Notes under the pieces: generated by a model
Seen by the model: the letters and a program-made list of their open reading frames with translations, nothing else
What the model was told of the DNA's origin: nothing
The model's database searches: none
NCBI GenBank assembly: GCA_949752795.1
Contig: OX457068.1
Span: 55,952,516 to 56,016,515 of the forward strand
DNA from: Hyperoodon ampullatus
Taxonomy: Eukaryota > Chordata > Mammalia > Artiodactyla > Ziphiidae
Reading direction: 5' to 3'
Length of the DNA: 64,000 bases
Program-made: the position numbers and the translations under genes
Part shown: in pieces, positions 37,153 to 50,074 of the stretch
Position numbering within the stretch: position 1 is the first letter of the stretch
Layout: every line of letters begins with the position of its first letter

Positions 37153-38706
37153 AAAGTACAGCCAGCATAATTTTACTAATATTTAAAGTAGATTATAATT
37201 ATAGTGTTAAATCATGCAATATTTTTCTGGTAAGTTTTTTAATTAATGGAAATTAGATGAAAACAAAGCTTGGGGTATATTTAAAATTGTTCATCTAGAA
37301 ATACATAGTACCCTAAAAATAAGGTATTGTGAAAGGAAATTCCAAGCCCCTTCTTTGTTATAATATAAAAAAATATATAATACATCAGAGCGTCATGTGA
37401 TGAACAGTCTATTTCTATGAGAGTTTCTCCTTGAAGTGTACTACCACAGATTGCTATTACTACTATGAAAAGAATGATTCTAAATCATTGTTTAAGTTTT
37501 TCCAAGCATTTTCCATTTCAAGTTATACTATAATTTGTAATTTTAAAAATACTGAGACATAGACAAAGGAGTATAGAATACCTCTGCCCACCACCCCCCG
37601 ACACCTCACCACCACATCACTGAAGGCCCATTACAGCACTTCCTTTTACCCAGTATATCATGTCCAGCTTTCAACCAAAAATTACAGAGTTTACTGAAAG
37701 GCAAAGCACAGTTTGGAGAGAGAAAGCAACCTACCAGAATCAGACTGAGACATGGCAGGGATGTTGAAATTATTAGCCCAGTCATTTAAAGTAGTTATGA
37801 TGAATATGTTAAGGGAAATAATGAAAGAGGATGTTGCTTGATAATCTGGAATTTATGAATTGGGTAGGTAACCTGTATCCTATTGTCATATACATTTTCC
37901 TGTGTGCATTTTTGACTGACCTTGGATACCCAAGGTCAAAGAATCCCACTCATTGTGGCAAGAAAGGAAGGTATTCAGATAGGGAAGGAGAAGAACTATT
38001 CAAATGTGGGCACCCACAAAGTCATCCTAAAGTGTGAGGGTTCTGAGGCAGAGATGGCTTCACAGACACCTACTGCTAAAATCATCTTCTTAAATACAGG
38101 GTGAGTGTAGAGATGGCCCTGCCACCTGAGAGCCATAAGGGGATGTACCTGGGAGCTGGGGCACAAACCTACCATTCACAGGAATAGCATTGTGTGTCTC
38201 CCCCTCCCCCAATCCATACCTTAGATAGTTCACTTCCTTTCTCGTCATGTAAGCTTCCTAGGTCTATGTGAAGATCTACTGCCTGGACCCCCTGGAACTG
38301 GAATCTTACAAAATACAGGGATTCCACATGCAAAGAAAATCCCTAAATACTTATTTTCACATAACTTAAGTGGTGTGATTTGAATTCTCTAGAAGACAGG
38401 TCACCAAAGCAAATCCCTTGTGTTCCTTTCCTCCTGCTACTCACCTGTCAAAGGAAAGGGTGTCCCTTATTGCATGCCTCCTATCACTGTACCCTCATAG
38501 CCACACTCCTTCATGGAGGAGGGCAAGGAAAGAGCCTCCGTGGGCATGCACCCCTAAGCTGGCTCTGAAATGAGGTGGAAAGTTGTGTAACGACTCACCA
38601 CATTTTAAGAGACATATCAGAACACAGACCGTGTTTTATTTCTGGCATCTTTTACCAGTAACAACCTCAGTAACAGTCAGGCTGTGAAGATGAGAACTAT
38701 CAAAAA
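37153..38706. other. Unassigned intergenic DNA
   Basis: No repeat family or gene was recognised. Open frames of 60-70 codons near 37830-38100 and 38380-38570 show no family resemblance. Confidence 0.4.
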
Positions 38707-39345
38707 GGAATGCTAATACCACTTCTGGGAATACACCATGACAAAACTATAATTCAAAAAGATACATGCACCCCTATATTCATAGCAGCACTCTTCACAA
38801 TAGCCAAAGCATGGAAACAACCTAAATGTCTATTGACAGAAGAATGGGTAAAAAGATGTGGTGCATATATACAATAGAATATTACTCAGTCATAAAAAAG
38901 GAATGAAATAATATCATTTGCAGCAACATGAATGAAACTAGAGATTATCATACTAAGTGAAGTAAGTCAGAAAGAGAAAGACAAATACCATATGATATCA
39001 CTTATATGTGGAATCTAAAATAAGGCACAAATGAACCTATCTACAAAACAGAAACTGTTTCATAGACATAGAGAACAGACTTGTGGTTTCCAAGGTGGGG
39101 AGAATGAGGGATGGACTGGGAGTTTGGGGTCGGTAGATGCAAACTATTACATTTAGAATGGATAAACAACAAGGTCCTAACATATAGCACAGGGAACTAT
39201 ATTCAATATCCTGTGATAAACCATAATGGAAAATAATATAAAAGAAGAATGTCTATATGTGTATGACTGAGTCACTTTGCTCTACAGCAGAGATTGCCAC
39301 AACATTGTAAATCAATTCTACTTCAATAAAAAAAAGGGAATGCTA
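38707..39345 (+). mobile_element. 5'-truncated L1 3' end (about 620 bp) with target duplication
   Basis: The L1 body at 38716-39336 runs from the last part of ORF2 ('gaatattactcagtcataaaaaaggaatg') through the 3'UTR to 'ctacttcaataaaaaaaa'. GGAATGCTA at 38707-38715 is repeated at 39337-39345. The ending differs from L1-A and L1-B, so it is another subfamily. Confidence 0.85.
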
Positions 39346-40475
39346 TTCACCCCTTCTCAACGAATCAGCTCTGGAAGGGGCCCGATACAGAGGGGCTTTT
39401 ACCTCCACACCTCTGGTTTGATTCTGCATATTAAAAGACTGACCAAACGTCACTCTAATTAGAAGGCAATAAAGTTCCATAAAAAAACAAATTCCAATTT
39501 GAATTCACTTCCGGGGGACATTTGTCTTCATTATGGGATGTGCATACTTGGGGTTTGGGGGGCATTTCTGCTTTAAAGAGGATTGTGCCATAATGAGTAT
39601 GAAGATGGAAAACTTTTTCTCAGTTCTGAATGCCCAGTGCTTGCTCTGAACAAGGTGTCTCAGCCTCCAAGTGCCATTCAGCCAGGCCTGACTACCCTTC
39701 CAGACTGCTTTCCTATAATTGTTCCAAGAGAAGAAAGGAAAGAAAAACAGTGCTGACAGATTGTGGAGGTGATAAAGTTCTTGAAAATTAGACCTGCTAA
39801 TAGGGTAAAAGTCTATTATTGCTTGAAATCTCCTAAGGTTTCATACTTTTTATCCCCCTTCTCTCTCTTTCTCTATTTTTAATTGAAACACAAAATTCTG
39901 TAGGAGATCTAGCCAATTGAGTCGATAACGAGTCAAAAGCTTAGGTGTGCAGCTTATTTTGTTCATAATAGATTTTTTTTCCTGCAGCTTCCTGCAGGAT
40001 CCATCCCCTGCCCAGTGGGATGGTTGTCATGGGATGCAGAGGCTTAGCCTTCTAGAAGAATTTTTGGGCCACTGAATCACTCAGGTCCAATAGCTTCTGG
40101 TAAATGCTCCCACTGGAAGTAGAAGTTTCCTTTTCCCCCATTTTCTCCAATTCTGCCTCACTCAGAGTTACAATTTAAGCAAATACATCCCAGTCCTCTT
40201 TCAGATATTCTGCATCTTGAGAGGACCATGTCAGAGCCAGATATAGAGACAGAAGAGAAAGTGAGAAGCACTGAGACGGAGGCATCTCCTAGTAGATTGT
40301 GATTCAGCCAACAGACAGTGCGTGAGAGACAGTAAAAATCAGAGAGCAAAGTTGGTACTGCATGACCCCAGGGTAGGTCATTTTATTCTATTTTCCATTA
40401 AAATAGGAATTGTAGCTGCTTTTTCTGTATTACAAGATTCTAGTAGGAAATGAATGCACTGTAATGTGAGTGTGA
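39346..40475. other. Unassigned intergenic DNA
   Basis: No gene or repeat was recognised. Scattered short pyrimidine runs occur near 39860. Confidence 0.4.
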
Positions 40476-40483
40476 TGGGTAAT

Positions 40484-40825
40484 TTCCTTTCTAATTGTGG
40501 TATAGTTGTTTTACAATGTTGTATTAGTTTCTACTGTACAACAAAGTGGAGTCCCTGTGCTATACATCTGGTTCTCATTTGTTATCTATTTTATACATAT
40601 GAGTATATATAGGTCAGTCCCAATCTCCCAATTCATTCCACACCCCTTTTCCCCCTTGGTGTCCATATGTTTGTTCTCTACATCTGTGTCTCTATTTCTG
40701 CCTTGCAAAGTGGATGTAGATGGACATAGAGACTGTCATACAGAGCGAAGTAACTCAGAAATAGAAAAACAAATATCATATATTAATGCATATATGTGGA
40801 ATCTAGAAAAATGGTACAGATGAAC
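40484..40825 (-). mobile_element. 5'-inverted (twin-primed) L1 3' end
   Basis: 40484-40710 is the L1 3'UTR on the minus strand (it reads 'tttgttgtacagtagaaact' and on to the 3' end). 40711-40825 is the L1 segment that lies immediately upstream of it in a normal element, but in plus orientation ('gatggacatagagactgtcat' onwards). The two parts meet with almost no loss. This is the usual result of twin priming. 'TGGGTAA' at both outer edges (40476, 40826) is a possible short target duplication. Confidence 0.85.
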
Positions 40826-40999
40826 TGGGTAAATGGTTTAAAAAGGCAACCAATCACTACCTTACATCAAAAACAATGCAAGTACGGTTAAATAAAAGCC
40901 ACAAATAAATTCAGAAGGCAAAAGTAAGAGTATGTAAACTGAGGCTGTGTTCTAGATATTTTTTCACATGTATACAAATTCCACCTCACCAACTATTGA

Positions 41000-41145
41000 A
41001 GAAGTGGTGTGGCATGGCTGTAGTTGACATGTGCATCAGCTCTGGATCCAGGCTAACTGAATTTAAACCCTTGTTCTGTTGTGAAACAGTGAGTATTTGT
41101 TTCTTAGATCCCTTATCTGTAGAAAGATAATCATTCTGGAAGGAA
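41000..41145 (+). mobile_element. MIR SINE fragment
   Basis: The order 'gtggcatggctgtag...ctctggatccaggctaactgaatttaaacc...gtttcttagatcccttatctgtagaaagataatcat' follows MIR with heavy decay. Confidence 0.5.
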
Positions 41146-41465
41146 TTTTGGGATGCTACCTGGACAGAGTAAGGCGCAATTGACATTAGGTATTCTTTAT
41201 TCCTCAAGTAAATCTCATATATCCCTGCCTCAATATTTTTATTACACTCTCTTCTCTTCTTTTGAAAAGTCCCCCTGGCTTGTAATATTGTCAACTGATT
41301 CTTTATTTGATTTCCTTTGGGTTCAGGAGGCTTTCCCTGACCTTTAAACCTATAGTGGCGTCTCTCTTCTCTGAGCTTGAAGCATTATTGACAGCCCCTG
41401 ATTTGGATCTTAATTATAGACTGCCAGCTGATATGATTTTTTGTTGTTTATTATCTTCTAGGAAG

Positions 41466-41665
41466 CAGCATGAACAGTGGAATTAAACTTTGGTATCAAC
41501 AGAAAAGGGATTGAACTTTTTGTTGGCCCATTATCTTCAAGTACCTCATTTATCCTGAGCTTCATTATATTAACCTGTAATGTAAAGATGATCATAATAA
41601 CTGCCTCATGATTTTGAAGATCTACAGAGGGACGATCTATGAAAGTTCTTGATAACCAGGAAAAT
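41466..41665 (+). mobile_element. MIR SINE
   Basis: 'gcatgaacagtggaatt' to 'taacctgtaatgtaaagatgatcataataactgcctcatgattttgaagat' follows the MIR core and its downstream part. Confidence 0.6.
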
Positions 41666-42714
41666 TGATTTACTGTTCTTTTATGTGCTCTGGTCTATCC
41701 AACTTAAACATACAGTCTTGAAGAAATGAAATGTTATATATTTAGAGTCCTATAGTACCCGGCAGAATGTTCTGTGCCTGAGTGATACCCAATTAATATT
41801 TCCTGATTTTTAAGTTGATGTATTGAATAAATACATTAATTAACAGAGATGCAGATTGAATAAGGTTTCATGGCATGAATGAGAATAATTAGAAGAGAGA
41901 CAGAGTAGGAAAGGCAGGTAAAAGGTGCCGTAAAGTCATCCCAAAGAAAGGGATCAGCCTTGATTAAAGCAAAAGTATTTGTGTATTTGTGATGTGTGTA
42001 TGTGTATGGAGAGAGAGAGAGGAGGGAGATATAGGGGCAAAAGCTTAAGAACTAGGAAACTTAATTTAGAAAGGTACATATATACATATATATAAAGGTT
42101 CACCATAAGAAAAGGATGCTATGAGTAAATGTTCTCTCCTAACCATGTCAGGCGTAATTCAGAAATAGAACAGGAGAGGAAACAAATATCCTCTTATCCA
42201 AGAATAAGATGCTAGAAGAGATGGGATTTTGGTGACTTTCCCAGCCAAGAGGAGAAATGAGGTGAGTAAAATTTATCAGGAACAATGCAGCTTCATTAAC
42301 TAACTGCTGCAGCCCCCACGGTTGCTTAAAATTCTGACAGGTCCTGAGAGAGAGAGTCCATCAGATTTTGACAAAGAGTGAATCATAATATGCCTTTTTG
42401 GGCTATGCTGAAGGCCTCATGGTAGTTCTGGTTCACAGGACCAGTCTTCTGGAACTCCACCACATAAGATATATGTAAGTTCGAAACTTCTGCTTATAAG
42501 CAGTTTAACCCTAAAGGGAACTGAATACCTGGAAAAGGTTTAATTTTACACCTATTAATCAAGAAATTATTTCCGAATGGTAGGGATTGTAATGATAAAA
42601 GAAAAATAGCGTGTTTATTCCATTGTGTGATTCCTAGAGTTTCAGTGATTTATTGCTCCCAAGTCACATCCCTGATCCTTTGCTAATATCTAACATTTCA
42701 CACTTTAAAATAAG

Positions 42715-43303
42715 GCTAGAGAACCATGATGTCCGTCAGTAGGTGAATGGATAAATAAACTCTGGTACATCCAGACAATGGAATATTATTCAGCAATAAA
42801 AAGAAATGAGCTGTAAGGCATGAAAAGACAAGGAGGAAACTTAAATGCATATTACTAAGTAAAAGAAGCCAATCTGACTACATACTGTATGATTCCAACT
42901 ATGTGACCTTCTGGAAAAAGCAAAACCACGGATACACTGTAAAGATCTGTGGTTGCCTATGGTGGGGTGCAGGGAAGGACATGGATAGGTACAGCATAGA
43001 GGACTTTTAGGGCAGTGAAGATACTCTCTATGATATTATGATGATGGATACATTTCTTTATATATTTTCACAAGCCAGAGAGTGTCCAGCACCATTAAGG
43101 TAAACTATGGACTTTGAGTAATTGTGATGTATCAATGTAGGCTCCTCCTTGGTAAAAGATTTACCTCTCTGGTGAACGATATTGATACTGGGGGATGCTA
43201 TGCATGTGTGGGAGCAGGAGGGATATGAGTAGTCTCTGCACCTTCCTCTCAATTTTATTGTAAACCTAAAACTTCTCTAAAAAATAAAGTCTTAAAAAAT
43301 AGA
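42715..43303 (+). mobile_element. Old L1 3' end fragment (L1M type)
   Basis: It starts with 'tgatgtccgtcagtaggtgaatggataaataaac' and 'caatggaatattattcagcaataaaaagaaatgag', the C-terminal coding part of L1 ORF2. It then runs through an old-type 3'UTR to 'cttctctaaaaaataaagtc'. It is much more diverged than L1-A to L1-C. Confidence 0.75.
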
Positions 43304-43664
43304 GCTAGAAATAGGGTTCCTAACCTCCGTGACAAAGTATGACTAGTATCAGGTAAGTGTTTGGTGATCAGGGTACATGTTATGGGAAGGAAATAAGAGA
43401 GAAAATTACTTTGTGGAGAAATGAGACTTCACAGAGAAGTTGGGCATCGAGATCAGAGGCAGGGAACCCTCACACAGTCTCCATCTGTGACCTGGACTGG
43501 AGGAAGTCATAAACTTGGGACATCTGAATTATTCTCATCAACCTCCTCCACACAGATTTGTACCATGTTCATTACTGTCTGGTATCTCGATGCTCACACA
43601 TTATACTATCTGAACTCATGCACAAGCCTTTGATTATATACTTTGTGATTTTTGGATTTATGCT

Positions 43665-43790
43665 TTATCTAATGAATTAGAGTTCAAGTGAAGCAAGGAC
43701 AATGCCTTTTATCTTTTAATATTTTCCACAACATAAAGGACACTACTTAAAAAAAAAAATCAATGAATGCTTGCTAAATGAATTTCTGAT
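43665..43790 (+). mobile_element. L2 3' end fragment
   Basis: 'aattagagttcaagtgaagcaaggacaatgcc' and 'tcaatgaatgcttgctaaatgaa' follow the L2 3' end (AATGAATG-type terminus). It is ancient. Confidence 0.5.
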
Positions 43791-43834
43791 AGAATCAACA
43801 AACCCAAACAAAGAATGTGAAACTCAGAAGTGGA

Positions 43835-43960
43835 TTTAGAGATTTGGAAATTCATAAAAGTTAAGCAACTTGCCCAAGGTCACACCAGTAGTTGATAGCC
43901 ATCCAGGACAAGAATTCAGGTGTTCAAATTCCCAACCCAGTGTCCTCCACTATATCATGA
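43835..43960 (-). mobile_element. MIR SINE fragment
   Basis: 'taagcaacttgcccaaggtcacac' is the complement of the MIR core 'gtgtgaccttgggcaagtta'. The flanking bases also follow MIR in this orientation. Confidence 0.75.
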
Positions 43961-45007
43961 GCTGTCTCACAAAGCGTAACAAATTCGGCTTCAAGAATGT
44001 TATCTGTTTCCTATTGTCTTCATTTTTCTTCTAAATTTGGCACACAATTTTTGTTCATTGGACCATCTAAACTTCTACTTTTCATTGTTCAAGGGAATTG
44101 TCCCTAGAACTATCAATAAAAATGACAGGGATGTCAATCCATCTGTTCATTCATCCATCACATGCCCCAATGCAGTTATTTACATAGTGTCGTGACACCG
44201 TGAACAAACACATGTGGAGAAAAAGAGAAAGACGAGAGGACAAAAAAGACATCTGGATGTTTATGAGCCATTTTCCTTACAGTGTGCAATACTCAGTCAG
44301 CATTATGTATACAGTAGGTGTATCTGTCACGGTCTATATGATGCTTTGGTGATAGTGCATTAGCCATTATCAATAAAACCATTACAAAAGACTACCCCAA
44401 GTTCTGCTGAGATGTATACACTGGTACATTGCCAAATAGTTGCATGTGGTGTAGAAATCTGCAAGAGTTTATTAGACATTATTATTCTTACAGAAGCTTC
44501 TTGCTAAATAAACACATAGATTTCCAGAACTAGGGCCTCTAACTCAAACACTTACACCGATGTCTCACACAAAGTTGTTAAAGAAAAGAATCTTGCAGTG
44601 TGGTTCTGTCTTGGTTTCATTACTACCATTCTGTATACATAAACATACTCACATATACAGACACGATCACACACAAACACAGAACCATCACATTTTAAAG
44701 GACTTAAAGCTGGAATTTAACCCTACAAAGCTGCACTGAACTCAAAACACAGCCCACAGAAGACCATGTCTTTTCTCTCTCTTACATCCTCTCAGGACAC
44801 CAATTAGATGACTGAACACATAGTCAGTACTCAGCAAATTGACTGAAATATTGATTTTTTTTAACTGTCACAATCTCTGCAGATTTTGTTTTATAGCCAA
44901 GGAGAAATTCTATGGTCATTAAATGATGATCAATTTCTTCAAGCAAGTGAGTTACATCCTAAAGAAAAGGAAGGTGATCTGACAGTTACAGGATTTTAGA
45001 TTGCTAT
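43961..45007. other. Unassigned intergenic DNA
   Basis: No gene or confident repeat was found. A possible L2/MIR tail at about 44790-44855 is too decayed to call. Confidence 0.35.
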
Positions 45008-45021
45008 TTTATATATATATT

Positions 45022-45056
<35 letters not shown>

Positions 45057-45057
45057 T

Positions 45058-45100
<43 letters not shown>
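45008..45100. repeat. (TA)n tract followed by a 29-base T-run
   Basis: 45008-45071 is TATATATTTA-type sequence, and 45072-45100 is pure T. I do not recognise a SINE or L1 body next to it. Confidence 0.93.
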
Positions 45101-45102
<2 letters not shown>

Positions 45103-45322
45103 AGACAGTGTGTAAGGTGGTAGAGTTGAAGGAAGTGAGGATTCTATTTTGTTAGTGATAATTGTGTTTTCATCCCATAAATCTGAGAGGGAACATACCA
45201 GCTCTTTACATGCTCCTCCTCCTAATCTCTCCTACAACACTATCCCTCCACCCAAATAAAAATACATGGGGTTCTAAGCTGGACATTAGTCAGAGCAAAC
45301 CAGAACAAAGACTTTTCAAATT

Positions 45323-45550
45323 TTCCACCTCTGGGGCTTCCCTGGTGGTGCAGTGGTTGAGAGTCCGCCTGCTGATGCAGGGGACATGGGTTTGTGCCCT
45401 GGTCCAGGAAGATCCCACGTGCCACGGAGTGGCTGGGCCCGTGAGCCATGGCCACTGAGCCTGCGTGTCCGGAACCTGTGCTCCTCAACGGGAGAGGCCA
45501 CAACAGTGATAGGCCCGCGTACCGAAAAAAAAAAAAATCTTCCACCTCTG
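45323..45550 (+). mobile_element. CHR-type SINE 2 with target duplication
   Basis: The SINE body is 45334-45537: head 'ggcttccctggtggtgcagtgg' with the Pol III A box near 45346, a B box-like 'ggtttgtgccc' at 45389-45399, the 'ctgggcccgtgagccatgg' body, and an A-tail at 45525-45537. TTCCACCTCTG at 45323-45333 recurs at 45540-45550. Several CpGs found in SINE 1 are TG or CA here, so it is older than SINE 1. Confidence 0.95.
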
Positions 45551-46611
45551 TACACCTGTGAAGCGATGCCTACTTCTCCCTTTCATCCAGCTAAAGGAAA
45601 CTTTTTTTTTTAACCTTCTCTGATCCACTTCCCCTTTTTCCTCCTTCTAAAAAGGAAGAATTCTTTTTTGCTGGAAGGAGGGAGGAGAGAGGGAAAACAA
45701 ATGCTATCTGTGGCTGGTCTGGAGCAGAAATGTCTGTGGTTTAGGGCATGTAGGATATTTTTAGTAGTTGTGGTGTATAAAAAGATTGGAGAGGGGGGAG
45801 TGATTTTTACAGTTTTTTAAGTGGGTCATAAATTAGATCTCCTTTAACATCCTTCAAGATGTGTAAGTAAATAATGGAATTATTTGTTAAACTTCTGGCT
45901 GCTGGCCTGCTTCTTGAGTACAGTATTGTGGAAAGACTTGGCCGTACGATTTCTAAGTTCTGAATATTTATATAGGAAGACTTAGAGGTGAGTCTTTACA
46001 GGTCATCCAATCCTAACTCTCACACAGGATTTGGATCTCAGCTGCATGATTATTGGAAGAGCTTTGGCGGGCCTCTGGTTAAGTACTCCCAATGTTGATA
46101 TTTCATATGCAGCTGAACTTTGCTTTGCTACAACCTCCATGCATTAGTTCTAATGGTATTCTCTGGAGAGGCATAGAATAATTTTACTTCCTTCTTCATT
46201 ATCTGCCCCTAAACTATATTGTCAGTAAGTTTGTTCTCACATCCCTCAGTAAATATGTTCTCCTCCACTCTGAATATCACTGGTTCTTTCAATAAGTCCT
46301 ATGACATATGTCCAGACCCTCTAAAATGACTTTTCCTCTTATCTGAACATATTTCATGTTGTAAATATCATATGTAAACTGTGGCTTGTAAGTAAATATA
46401 ACACTCCAGATGTAGTCTAAGTGTGATTTCAAGGGCTCAACAGAACTATTATTTTCTTTCATTTTTTGTTTATTTTTTTCTTGGCATTATACCACCTCAT
46501 TTCTCCTCTCACATGCTGTTAGCCCTGGTTGAATAACTTTCCATGTCCTAGGATAAAACTTGCACACATGTGTTAATCTGTACACTTTCAGAAAGAGTTT
46601 GCATAGTTGGT
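45551..46611. other. Unassigned intergenic DNA
   Basis: No gene or confident repeat was found. Confidence 0.35.
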
Positions 46612-46740
46612 GTGATAATTAACTCTGGAGTCAGATCTAAATGGGTTTAGATCTCAGCTGGACCATCCACAGGCTAAAAGACTTCAAGAAAGTTTATTAA
46701 TCAGTAAGTTTTTTCACTTATGCATTGTTTTTAAGCAATG
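46612..46740 (+). mobile_element. MIR SINE fragment
   Basis: 'ctctggagtcagatctaaatgggtttagatctcagctggaccatccac' follows the MIR core with strong decay. Confidence 0.5.
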
Positions 46741-46943
46741 CACTAAACATTCCTTTATGTATTATTCTCAATTAAATGTTATCTTTTCAGTTTGAGCACA
46801 TCATTGCAGATACTTAAGGTGGTTTTGAAATCTTAAAGCCATTCAAACTTTCATAATTGAAATGGTTCAAGAATTCATTCTTCTACTAGCTTTCCATCAT
46901 CTACCTGTAAGAATAATGTCTTCTACAACCTTTATCCTTAAAG

Positions 46944-47080
46944 AGTGACCCATGGACGAGTAATATAAGCATTACCTGGAAACTTGTTAGAAATGCAGAC
47001 TCTCAGACTCCAGATCTACTGAATCAGAATTTGCTTTTAACAAATTACCCAGGTGATGCAAATTAAAGTTGGAGAATCTC
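46944..47080 (+). mobile_element. MER5A-type hAT element
   Basis: 'agtgacccatggac', 'agcattacctggaaacttgttagaaatgcagactctcagactcc', 'ctactgaatcagaat' and 'cccaggtgatgca' occur in the order of MER5A, a non-autonomous hAT-Charlie transposon that is ancient in mammals. Confidence 0.85.
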
Positions 47081-47384
47081 TAAATCTTTATTCTCAGAGC
47101 TGAGAAAAATAGTAACCAATACAGTGCATTCGAGAATTACTTCTAAATCAGTAATGACCAGTTAATAAACTCTTTGTATAGGTTCAAGAAATATGAGAAC
47201 ACCTATTACTACTGTTATTTTCTTTTTTTTTTTTTTTTTTTTTTTACTACTGTTATTTAAACAATGTTCCATCACTCTCTCAAAGTAGATTATAAGAATT
47301 TTAAACAAATACTCCTCTTGATTTCCTCCCCGTTTGATTCACTCTTAATCTGAGTGAATGTGTGTCAAGGCTAGGGAGGGTGAA

Positions 47385-47590
47385 CACACAGCCAGTGTTC
47401 TGAAGGTTGGTGCCTGGCTTCAAATCTTGCCTTGGCTGCTTAACTCCCAGGTGACTTGGGCCATTTGCTTACCATCTAAGTCCCAGTTTCCTGATTTGTA
47501 AAATGAAGATAATAACAGTACCTGTCTCCTAGCTTTATTGAGAAGATTAAACAAGGTAACCCATGTAAATAATTTAGAAAAAAAATGCCT
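47385..47590 (+). mobile_element. MIR SINE
   Basis: 'ggcttcaaatcttgccttggctgcttaactcccaggtgacttgggccatttgc' and 'cagtttcctgatttgtaaaatgaagataataacagtacctgtctcctag' give a clear MIR match over about 200 bases. Confidence 0.85.
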
Positions 47591-49449
47591 TAAATGTGGT
47601 AAGTGTTCCCTTTCTTTCCTGAATCCTTACAATGGTTTTATTTAGAGTGTTGGCTCTGGGTCATAACGGACATTTTTGTATGTTGTCTCTATATTTAAAC
47701 TCTAAGTGCCTTGATGATACTATTTTATGCAGGCATTCCCTAAGACATAACCAGGCAATTTGTCTAATGTCCATACGTGAGACAGTTTGGAAGTTGAAAT
47801 ACATTTTTCAGTAGAATCTTAACCTAATCCACAAATGCTTATCCAAGCAATGATAAGGATGATAATAGTTATTCTATACTTCTATGACTGCTACTGCTAA
47901 TCATACTATAGTGTCTAACTGCCTCTTATAGTGATATGATGTAACTCCTCTTTCTCTAGGGAGTTTGGAAGACAGAGGCTGGAAGGAAGTGAGGGTGGGA
48001 TTCAGTGCTCCAGAAATCGAGTGAAACCAGTTGGCATGATTTGTGGACCAAGAATGTCACCATATCAGTAAGCAAAAATGTTGCGGCCATCAAGGTATCA
48101 GCCACTGCAGCCACCTGGATGATGCACACTGAGAGGATTCAGGATATAGCAAAACAGGACACTGGCCCTAGATAATTAAGGTGAATATCAGGAGAATAAT
48201 TTCATTAAGCCCAGATTCTTGCATCTTCCCATACATTGAAAAGTGCTAAATTCATTAACTTGAGATGTTTGTTTTTCTTTAATTAACATTAATCTTTTGA
48301 TGTTCGACTACCTGGAATTTTTTTTTGCAAAAATTTTCTATATATCCTTCGTCCTCCTTTACCTCTTTGGAACAGTCCTCAGAGCTATCCGAGAGGATTT
48401 ATCCCTGGATTAAATCCTCAGTAAGTCTGCTGAATAAAACACATATCTCAAATTTAGGTTGTGCATTTTTTTTAAGCCAACAGAGAACATATATGTACTG
48501 GTTATACTTGCCTTCCATCAAACTCTCTGAGGAGTAAAGATGGTAAATACTTGTATAAACAAATAGAAGCCCCAGCCTTGCAACTAAAAGTCTTCAATTT
48601 GAGTCTCAGCTTTCATATTTACTAAATTTCAGACTTTATTCAATTTAAATTATTTAGGCCTTCATTTCCCTTTTTGTAACATAAAAAGGATTGCCAATAT
48701 TCTCACCAGGTGACTAAAAAATGAATATTCATTAGAAATATCTTTGTAAACACTTAATTTCTAGGAAAAGCATGAAGAAGAAAAGTGATGTTGATAATAG
48801 AAGTATTTCCTTCCTTTGACTCTGGTGGTCGCTCTACTCTTACAAGATGTTATGCAAAATCTATGCTTTGGATATGCTTTATGATTCTTCATGGAAATCT
48901 CTGAGAGAGGTATTAGAAGAAACTAGTGGAATTGATTTCTGCCAGCAACACAATTGCTGTTTATTTCTACAATTGACACAATATGGAGACAACTGTATTA
49001 TATCAAAGACGTTAAAAGCTGCCCTTAAGTAACTCCCCCACTGGCCTGCCATGAGGTTAGGTTGCTGTAATGGTATTATTCCTTAAAGGCATCTAGTGGA
49101 GCTATCACTCTTTTTTTTTTTTTTTAAGCTGGGTCAAGGCTAATGTGTTATCCTAGGAGGATTCATATATTATCTAGTTAACATATTAGCAGGGGCTATT
49201 GTCTCTGATTAAACCATTACTACCCCCTGTCCTGTAGCAAAAAAAAAAAAAAAGGACTCAAGGGGAATGGGTCACATGATGGACTCATTTTAATGAAAGA
49301 GAAGCAAAATTAAGAGTTTGAGATTAAGTTTGGGGCTAGTTAAAATTTTGATTTCATGGCTTCCAGGCACTTAATCATTGAGACTGGGTCTCCAGAAGAG
49401 GCTTCTAGAAAGCTAACCCAATTTATTATCACTTTCAAGGGTCAGGATG
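47591..49449. other. Unassigned intergenic DNA
   Basis: No gene or recognisable repeat was found. A-runs and T-runs occur at 49110-49126 and 49239-49253. Confidence 0.35.
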
Positions 49450-50074
49450 TGTTGTTGACACACATTGAGGCCAAACAAACAAAAACATTGGAGTTAGAAT
49501 TTGGAGCAGAGAAAGGTTTATTACAGGACCAAGCAAGGAGAACAGGGCAGCCCAAGCTCAAAAGAGCCAAAATAGTTGTTAGTTGTTAGTTGATAGTTCT
49601 GGGGGAAGAGTTTTTATAGGCAAAGTTGGAGGCAGGGAGAGGTCTTTACGGTGTGTGACTTTCTTCTGATTTGTTCGTAGTGAGGTAACAGGACAGTGTT
49701 CTGGGAATCTCAATCATCAGCCTTCTGGTTCCAACCAGTCAGGGATCCATGTGCTTGTGTTCAGCCTGAAGTTACCATCCTCCATCTGGGTGTGGGTCTT
49801 AGTTCCCATAGAAGAACTCAGAGATGTGTATCAGATTGTCATGCACCCCTCTTGAGGAGGAACCAGGACCCTGCCCCACTGCTGCACTATTGTTTCTTGA
49901 TGCCTTTCCTTTGTTTCTGCATTCCCTCACTCCTCTAATGAGTAACTGTTTGAATCTGCCCTTTGGAACTCAAGGAAGGTCTAGGAGGCTGAAACCTTTT
50001 TCCCACAAACAAGAAACAAGGGACACAAAAAAAGGCTTTTGTACCTGGGAGGGCCAGGTCCTGCTCAGTTACAA
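49450..50074 (-). mobile_element. Endogenous retrovirus LTR (probably class I)
   Basis: Read on the minus strand the segment starts TGTAAC and ends ACA. It has a TATAAAA box (49612-49618) and, about 95 bases later, an AATAAA signal (49517-49522), as in a U3-R-U5 LTR. Just before its minus-strand start lies a purine run (complement of 50077-50090) that looks like a polypurine tract. This suggests a 3' LTR with a little internal sequence at 50075 onwards. I see no viral gene. The family is unknown to me, and the borders are estimates. Confidence 0.6.

Noticed and set aside
45008..45100. TA tract plus T-run considered as the tail of a minus-strand retrotransposon
   Set aside because: No SINE, L1 or gene body follows the T-run at 45101 onwards, and no target duplication is visible.
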